Shown in pieces: positions 55,184 to 59,886 of a DNA stretch of 59,886 nucleotides. Position numbers and translations under genes: made by a program. Each line of letters begins with the position of its first letter. The stretch's first letter is position 1. Origin of the DNA: a virus; the IMG/VR virus record IMGVR_UViG_3300044547_000752, positions 1 to 59,886 of that record; one strand, given 5' to 3'. Below the pieces are notes generated by a model that saw only the letters and a program-made list of their open reading frames with translations, searched no databases and had not been told where the DNA came from.

Positions 55184-57286
55184 ATGAGCTTTTTAAACAG
55201 TAATAATTCAGAATTTTTAACAGCAAGAATTACCCAAAAAGGTAGAAAATCTATCGCTGAGGGTAATTTTGTAATAAGTTATTTCCAAATAGGTGATTCT
55301 GAATTTGATTACAACTTCACAGGATTCACTGGGAATGGCGTAACACCACATCAAAAAGTGTTGGCGCCAATGGATAAAGATGCTCAAGTAAAGTATCCAT
55401 ATAAATTAACATCATCTGAAAGTTTAACATACGGTAACCCAATAAAACAAAATACGTTAGATACAATTAAAAATGTTATGGGACCGGCAGGTTTCGTTTC
55501 AGATTACGTTGAATATGATTCAGTGGATTGTACTGGAACAACAATTGCATGTGAGATACAAGAAATATCGTTATCACAAGTTGATGGTACTAATTTATTA
55601 ACAGTTTTAACTGGTGCAACATACAATGGTTGTGAATATGTTACAATTCTTTTTAACAGTAGAACCTGTGGTGAGATACCAACATTAACTGGCGAAACAA
55701 ATAGTTTGGTTTATAAAATTACAGGTATAACAGGTAATGAGTTAGCGTTTGATAGAATTATGCCAAACTTCTCATCATTAAGTGGTTATGCGCAAGTGAT
55801 ATGTCATAATTGTGATGTTGAATTTGGGTCTGATACTACAACAACAACTGTTTGTTCACCATCACCTGTAGATCCATCAGCAGCACATGATCCGTGGAGA
55901 ATGGAAATCGTTTGGACAGAAAAACCAGCAGGATTAAATGCATCAAATGAAAGTTTAACAGGATATACTGGAACACAATACGCATCAACAAAAGAATATT
56001 TAGGGTATAATAGCACATCAGGTCAAACATTTACAAATTTTACTGGAGGAACACTATCAACACCAACAACATTTGTTAATTCATTTGGTGAAGAAGTTAA
56101 TGTTAAACCAGAAGACCAAAGAGTAATAGCAATATTACATTACTCAGAATTAGGTGATTCAGTTAACGACCCTGAAAGATTTTTTAAATACGATGATTAC
56201 ATCGCATCTGAAACTGAAGATGATATTTTAAGTTTCGAAGTGTACATTCCGTTTATGTTATATCATAGAAATACTGGTACCACTATTGGTGCAGTGTTTA
56301 CTATGGGCGAAACAAATTATTATGTAACATCAAGTAAGAACGATAAACCAAATACTAATAATGTTGTATTCAGATATCTTTTAGATGAACAAGGTTATAA
56401 AGTTGGTAAAGTTTTCACAGGTAAAAAGATAATAGTATTTGATGATCAAGAAATTATAGCGGCATTAGAATATAAATCAAACAGAAGATTCACACTACCA
56501 TCACCAAGAGTTAGTGCGGTTCCGGTTGATTTACCATGTACTGTTGGAGATTTACCAATGATAACAAGTGGTGAAACAGCATACATTACATATGAATTAG
56601 AACTAACAGGAAATACAGCATTAAGTGGGATACATTGTAATTACTATAATAGTGTTACTGGTATATCTGTGAATGCATCAATTAAATTCAATACTGATGA
56701 TTTCAAGTATATGAATAATAATACCAATTTAGTTGGTAGCACCAGCGGATTTAGAGCAAATAAGTTTAAAGCATTAGTTCAAATAGTTTCAGGAAGTACA
56801 CAACCAGAATCAGATTCTTGGACTGTAATAGATTTAACAGACCAAATACCTAACCACACAGTTGGTAATTTAATTGATCCCGATAATTTATGTGACTATC
56901 AGTTTGTTATTGGTCAAGATATGTTAGATGGTGGTTCTTTATATTCAATCGGAACAAATACGTCAACAACAGATAATTTAATTGGTTATCAACCAACATT
57001 GACTAGCGGTGATGCTACACTTCCACAATTTGGTGATAGTCAACCATTTCCAGGTAGCGTTAAGTTAACTAGGGCGTCTGACTTAGAGGTTATGACGTTT
57101 ATGATTAACTTACCGTCATCACAATTCACACAAACTCAGAATCCTACGTATATTTCTGGTGCAACCAAAAGAATTACAGAGGTAGCATTACTAGATGCAA
57201 GTAAAAATGTGTTGGCGATGTCAAAAACAGCTAAACCAGTGATAAGGTCTGGAGTACAAGTTTTTGCACTAAAAATTGATTTTTAA
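55184..57286 (+). CDS. fibre-like structural protein with conserved N-terminal anchor (700 aa)
   Basis: The N-terminus, FLTARITQKGRKSIAEGNFV followed by ISYFQIGDSEFDYNF, matches a widespread phage fibre/baseplate-attachment pattern ('F L T A R I T x x G R x x I A x G x F x I x x F x x G D S E x D Y'). The remaining ~640 residues are Thr/Gly/Asn-rich beta structure without Thr-Pro linkers. The C-terminal FMINLPSSQFTQTQNPTYIS and then ITEVALLDASKNVLAMSKTA resemble the last strands of tail-collar or fibre-attachment proteins. It closes the surface-protein cassette and is probably a fibre or fibre adaptor. A T4 equivalent (gp9/10/11/12) cannot be assigned. Confidence 0.75.
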   Translation: MSFLNSNNSEFLTARITQKGRKSIAEGNFVISYFQIGDSEFDYNFTGFTGNGVTPHQKVLAPMDKDAQVKYPYKLTSSESLTYGNPIKQNTLDTIKNVMGPAGFVSDYVEYDSVDCTGTTIACEIQEISLSQVDGTNLLTVLTGATYNGCEYVTILFNSRTCGEIPTLTGETNSLVYKITGITGNELAFDRIMPNFSSLSGYAQVICHNCDVEFGSDTTTTTVCSPSPVDPSAAHDPWRMEIVWTEKPAGLNASNESLTGYTGTQYASTKEYLGYNSTSGQTFTNFTGGTLSTPTTFVNSFGEEVNVKPEDQRVIAILHYSELGDSVNDPERFFKYDDYIASETEDDILSFEVYIPFMLYHRNTGTTIGAVFTMGETNYYVTSSKNDKPNTNNVVFRYLLDEQGYKVGKVFTGKKIIVFDDQEIIAALEYKSNRRFTLPSPRVSAVPVDLPCTVGDLPMITSGETAYITYELELTGNTALSGIHCNYYNSVTGISVNASIKFNTDDFKYMNNNTNLVGSTSGFRANKFKALVQIVSGSTQPESDSWTVIDLTDQIPNHTVGNLIDPDNLCDYQFVIGQDMLDGGSLYSIGTNTSTTDNLIGYQPTLTSGDATLPQFGDSQPFPGSVKLTRASDLEVMTFMINLPSSQFTQTQNPTYISGATKRITEVALLDASKNVLAMSKTAKPVIRSGVQVFALKIDF

Positions 57287-57323
57287 CCATTTACATTTTT
57301 AATATCTATAGTTATTCTTGTTT

Positions 57324-57920
57324 ATGGAAACAAAATTCAAAAACAAATCTAAAATTTTAGGATTAGATATCTCAACCAAAACTATTGGTTGGGCACTATT
57401 CGATTTAGCCGGTAAGAAGTTGTTAGAGTTAACACATTTCTCACCAAAGGTTAAACCCCTACCAGAAGACAAATTAGAGGAATTAATGAAAAAAGCGGAT
57501 GCTTTCAAGAAACAACTTGAGGGTTATCGTGATATGGGTATTGTTAAAGTTATCATTGAAGAACCATTATTAAATTCTAATAATATCTACACAGTAGGTA
57601 CATTATTAAGATATAACACAATGATTTGCAAGATAGTATACGATATTTTGGGTATTGTTCCGACATTTATTTCCACATATAATGCAAGAAAATTTGCGTT
57701 CCCAGATTTAGTTGGTCCAAATGATAAAGGTAGAAATGTTCTATTTGGCGGTTATCCTAAAGATATTGATAAGAAACATGTGGTTTGGGAACACGTAAAC
57801 GCTGTTTGCCCAGAAGTTACTTGGTTATATGGTAAAACCGGTTCATTAAGAAAAGAAAACTATGATATGAGTGATGCTGCAACAGCGGTAATCGGCTATA
57901 TTAACATGTTAAAAGAATAA
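57324..57920 (+). CDS. RuvC-like Holliday junction resolvase/nuclease
   Basis: 198 residues from ATG 57324; an upstream in-frame TTG at 57318 would add two residues but is a less likely start. RNase H fold nuclease: strand 1 ILGLDISTKTIGWAL with Asp15, strand 4 VKVIIEEPL with Glu79/Glu80, and the C-terminal helix YDMSDAATAVIGY with Asp181 and Asp184. These are the four acidic positions of RuvC-type enzymes. T4 uses endonuclease VII (gp49) for the same purpose; RuvC-like proteins substitute in many other phages. It cuts branched recombination or replication intermediates before packaging. It starts about 37 bases after the fibre-like gene with no late motif, so it likely belongs to the next, DNA-metabolism unit. 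Confidence 0.85.
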   Translation: METKFKNKSKILGLDISTKTIGWALFDLAGKKLLELTHFSPKVKPLPEDKLEELMKKADAFKKQLEGYRDMGIVKVIIEEPLLNSNNIYTVGTLLRYNTMICKIVYDILGIVPTFISTYNARKFAFPDLVGPNDKGRNVLFGGYPKDIDKKHVVWEHVNAVCPEVTWLYGKTGSLRKENYDMSDAATAVIGYINMLKE

Positions 57921-58012
57921 GGCAACTAGTATTTTGTTATTAATTATTAATAGCGTATATTAGTATACAATACAGCAAATCGGGTGCACAGAAATGTACA
58001 TCTGGTTGGTGT

Positions 58013-58045
58013 TCCCCTGGGGTGGTGTCCAGGGGATTTTTTTTT
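58013..58045 (+). terminator. intrinsic terminator between resolvase and primase
   Basis: An 8-bp perfect GC-rich stem (TCCCCTGG 58013-58020 with CCAGGGGA 58029-58036) with an 8-base loop and nine Ts. The preceding ~90 bases (57921-58012) hold a small palindrome GTATATTAGTATAC and no gene I can support. Confidence 0.88.
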
Positions 58046-58072
58046 CTCACATATTTTACATATATTAGGCAT

Positions 58073-59011
58073 ATGCCGGAAACCGAAATCGACTATTCAG
58101 CTATTGTTGACCTTTTAGAGGACATATTGGGAGAACCACATATGCACAATGACTATAGGTGTCAAATATCTTTTGACTGCCCTGTCTGCTCGTATGAGTT
58201 AAAGGGGTTAGATGAAGGGGATGGTAAGGGTAATTTAGAAATTAACTATCGTTTTGGGGTTTATAAGTGCTGGGCGTGTAGTGAAACACACGATACTCAC
58301 GGTGGGCTATATAAGTTAATCAAAAAATATGGTCGACCTAAACATACAAAACGTTATGAGTTATTGAGACCAGATGATATTGGTGAATTAAGAAAAGTAA
58401 CTAAGGTTGCGAGGTTACCAAACGAGTACATTCCATTAAAAGACGCTAGTATGGGTTTAAAATTAACTCATTACTATAAACAGGCGATGAATTATTTACG
58501 TAGTAGAAATATTACTGACGAAATGATTGAAAAATATCGAATAGGATTTGCATACACTGGTTTATACGCTAGTAGAATCATAATTCCATCATATGGGCAT
58601 GATTTAATGTTAAACTATTTCATTGCCAGATCATATGCCCCAAACACTAAATTAAAATATAAAAATCCAGATGTCAGAAAAGAGGATTTGATTTTTAATG
58701 AACATTTGCTTGATTGGACTAAACCAATTTATATTGTTGAAGGTGCATTTGACAGTATATTCGTACCAAACTCAATACCATTACTTGGTAAATTTGTTAG
58801 TGAGTTTGTTTTCAATAAGATATATGATAACGCAACCGGGATTACGATATTATTAGATGGGGATGCGTGGGAAGATGCACAAAGAGTATATCATAAATTA
58901 AATGGCGGTAGATTATTTGGTAAAGTTTGGATAGTAAAACTAGATATTGATAAAGATATCGCTGACTTACAAGGAAAATTAGAAAATTATAAACCCTTTC
59001 AATTAAAGTAA
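58073..59011 (+). CDS. DNA primase (DnaG/gp61-like)
   Basis: 312 residues from ATG 58073. A longer frame from GTG 58022 runs through the terminator T tract and is rejected as the start. Synthesises RNA primers for the lagging strand with the gp41-like helicase. The N-terminal zinc-binding domain shows Cys36-Cys39 (CPVC) and Cys66-Cys69 (CWAC). A helical primase core follows (NYLRSRNITDEMIEKYRIGF). The TOPRIM-like part has PIYIVEGAFDSIF with the catalytic Glu, and ITILLDGDAWEDA with the DxD-type acidic pair. Length is near T4 gp61 (342). The next gene, a RecB-family nuclease, starts one base after its stop codon. Confidence 0.9.
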   Translation: MPETEIDYSAIVDLLEDILGEPHMHNDYRCQISFDCPVCSYELKGLDEGDGKGNLEINYRFGVYKCWACSETHDTHGGLYKLIKKYGRPKHTKRYELLRPDDIGELRKVTKVARLPNEYIPLKDASMGLKLTHYYKQAMNYLRSRNITDEMIEKYRIGFAYTGLYASRIIIPSYGHDLMLNYFIARSYAPNTKLKYKNPDVRKEDLIFNEHLLDWTKPIYIVEGAFDSIFVPNSIPLLGKFVSEFVFNKIYDNATGITILLDGDAWEDAQRVYHKLNGGRLFGKVWIVKLDIDKDIADLQGKLENYKPFQLK

Positions 59012-59012
59012 C

Positions 59013-59870
59013 ATGGATTTAAAAGAAATCTCGTTAGAGATAAATGAATTATTGACTAAAAGAAGAAATGAATTAGAACTCACCTTTGTTGAGGACAAAC
59101 ACATTTATTATATGAAGGATCTTGATGGTATTGTCAGAGATGACTTCCCATCTGTTTCTAGAGTAATTAAAAGATTTCACAAAGCATTTGACGCACCGGC
59201 CAAAGCATTAGAAATGTCTAAAGGTGACAGGACGAAACAACAACAATTATTGGGTGAATGGCGAGCGGCTGGGGACTACTCAACAAATATGGGTAGTCGT
59301 GTTCACTATGTTTTAGAGTCGGAGACAATCCAACGTTATGGTGGTTATAAAGAGGTTAGAGAACCAATTTTCAATTGTGATGAAAGTCAAATTATTAAAG
59401 GCGACAACATGATTAAAGCTGGTAATTCATTTTTAGATTTAATGGCTGAACGTGGAGCAGTTCTATTAGATACTGAAATTATTTTAGGTGATAATGAGCT
59501 GGGCTATACGGGACAACCAGATAAGGTTTGGTTAATGATGAATAAGGATAACACCAATTACGGAATCGTAATTACTGATTGGAAAACAAATCAACCAAAA
59601 AACTTCGAGGTTCATCATTATACTGGTAAATTGTATCCACCATTTAATGATTATCATGATAATGCATTAGGTCATTATTTTTTACAACTACCTCTTTATG
59701 TTCGTTTATTGTTAAAAATGTTAAGTGGAACAAAATATGCCGATTTAAAATTACTAGGCGGTGTAATTGTATTATTAAAAGACGACGGAACATATGTTGA
59801 ATATAAGGTACCGCCTGTTATTAGTTCAACAATTTTAAGAATGGATTTAAGCAAATACACAAGAAAATGA
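59013..59870 (+). CDS. PD-(D/E)XK nuclease (RecB/Cas4-like)
   Basis: 285 residues. The restriction-like core is present: GSRVHYVLE (His98), then LGYTGQPDKVW with Asp170, ITDWKTNQ with Asp189 and Lys191, and a QLPLYVRLL helix (Gln225, Tyr229) of the RecB/Cas4/lambda-exo-like branch. This is the 'G x x D ... D x K ... Q x x x Y' order for a 5'-3' or 3'-5' DNA exonuclease. No four-cysteine iron-sulphur cluster is visible (only one Cys), so it is not a canonical Cas4. It could process ends for UvsX-driven recombination or degrade host DNA. It is coupled to the primase gene. Confidence 0.85.
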   Translation: MDLKEISLEINELLTKRRNELELTFVEDKHIYYMKDLDGIVRDDFPSVSRVIKRFHKAFDAPAKALEMSKGDRTKQQQLLGEWRAAGDYSTNMGSRVHYVLESETIQRYGGYKEVREPIFNCDESQIIKGDNMIKAGNSFLDLMAERGAVLLDTEIILGDNELGYTGQPDKVWLMMNKDNTNYGIVITDWKTNQPKNFEVHHYTGKLYPPFNDYHDNALGHYFLQLPLYVRLLLKMLSGTKYADLKLLGGVIVLLKDDGTYVEYKVPPVISSTILRMDLSKYTRK

Positions 59871-59886
59871 TAAAAAAAATAATTCA

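Noticed and set aside
58022-58072. Upstream GTG start extending the primase by 17 residues
   Set aside because: It begins inside the terminator hairpin and reads through its T tract; the ATG at 58073 gives the normal primase N-terminus.
59013-59870. Cas4 of a CRISPR system
   Set aside because: The nuclease core fits the RecB/Cas4 clan, but the four-cysteine iron-sulphur site is missing and no cas genes or arrays are nearby.
1-59886. tRNA genes
   Set aside because: I looked for cloverleaf-like segments in intergenic regions and found none convincing; the gaps are short and AT-rich.

Overview
The window is part of the genome of a tailed double-stranded DNA phage with a contractile tail, belonging to the broad T4-like group but distant from T4. 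This rests on recognisable T4-type parts: contractile sheath, tube, gp26-like chaperone/baseplate protein, tape measure, gp53-, gp25- and gp6-like baseplate proteins, a gp32-like single-strand binding protein, a UvsX/RecA-like recombinase, a FEN/RNase H nuclease, a DnaB-type helicase and a primase. The host is probably a member of Bacteroidota (inference). The DNA is AT-rich, start codons usually follow A/T-rich leaders without a Shine-Dalgarno sequence, the ribonucleotide reductase subunits are of the type shared by Bacteroidota and eukaryotes, and the SSB ends in a DLPF tip like host SSBs. Almost everything is on the plus strand; the exceptions are a gene running off the left edge, an SNF2-family helicase and a small antisense ORF.

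Layout. 1-2036: accessory/DNA-metabolism edge (partial gene, small protein, SNF2 helicase). 2093-10696: neck/tail-completion proteins, sheath, tube, chaperone-like protein with a small downstream frame, tape measure. 10737-23053: very large baseplate/hub proteins (1594 and 1913 residues) flanking a gp53/LysM-like protein, then small virion-associated or accessory proteins, including a Dps-like four-helix protein. 23179-31425: replication and nucleotide module (SSB, UvsX, FEN nuclease, unknown, helicase, NrdB, NrdA). 31562-42141: baseplate wedge module (gp25-like, gp6/J-like) and a chain of tightly packed structural proteins. 42141-57286: a cassette of surface proteins with long Thr-Pro linkers, repeated small domains and lectin-like beta domains, ending in a 700-residue fibre-like protein. 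57324-59870: RuvC-like resolvase, primase and PD-(D/E)XK nuclease.

How it works together. The tail genes would build a roughly 100-nm contractile tail (from tape-measure length) with an elaborate baseplate. The Thr-Pro cassette most likely supplies extended host-contact appendages. The replication genes form a compact recombination-dependent replisome. A directional motif TATTTATA (or TATTTATT) sits just upstream of many structural genes and on the minus strand of the left-edge gene. It is mostly absent from the replication genes and is proposed here as the late-gene promoter element. Several clear intrinsic terminators isolate the sheath, tube, SSB and NrdA transcripts.

Most interesting points: the Thr-Pro bead-on-string cassette with 14 copies of a short Cys-containing peptide; the six-member N-terminal domain family; the TATTTATA late-promoter candidate; an OmpA-like domain embedded in a baseplate protein; the host-like SSB tip; and a candidate recoding site behind the tape-measure chaperone.
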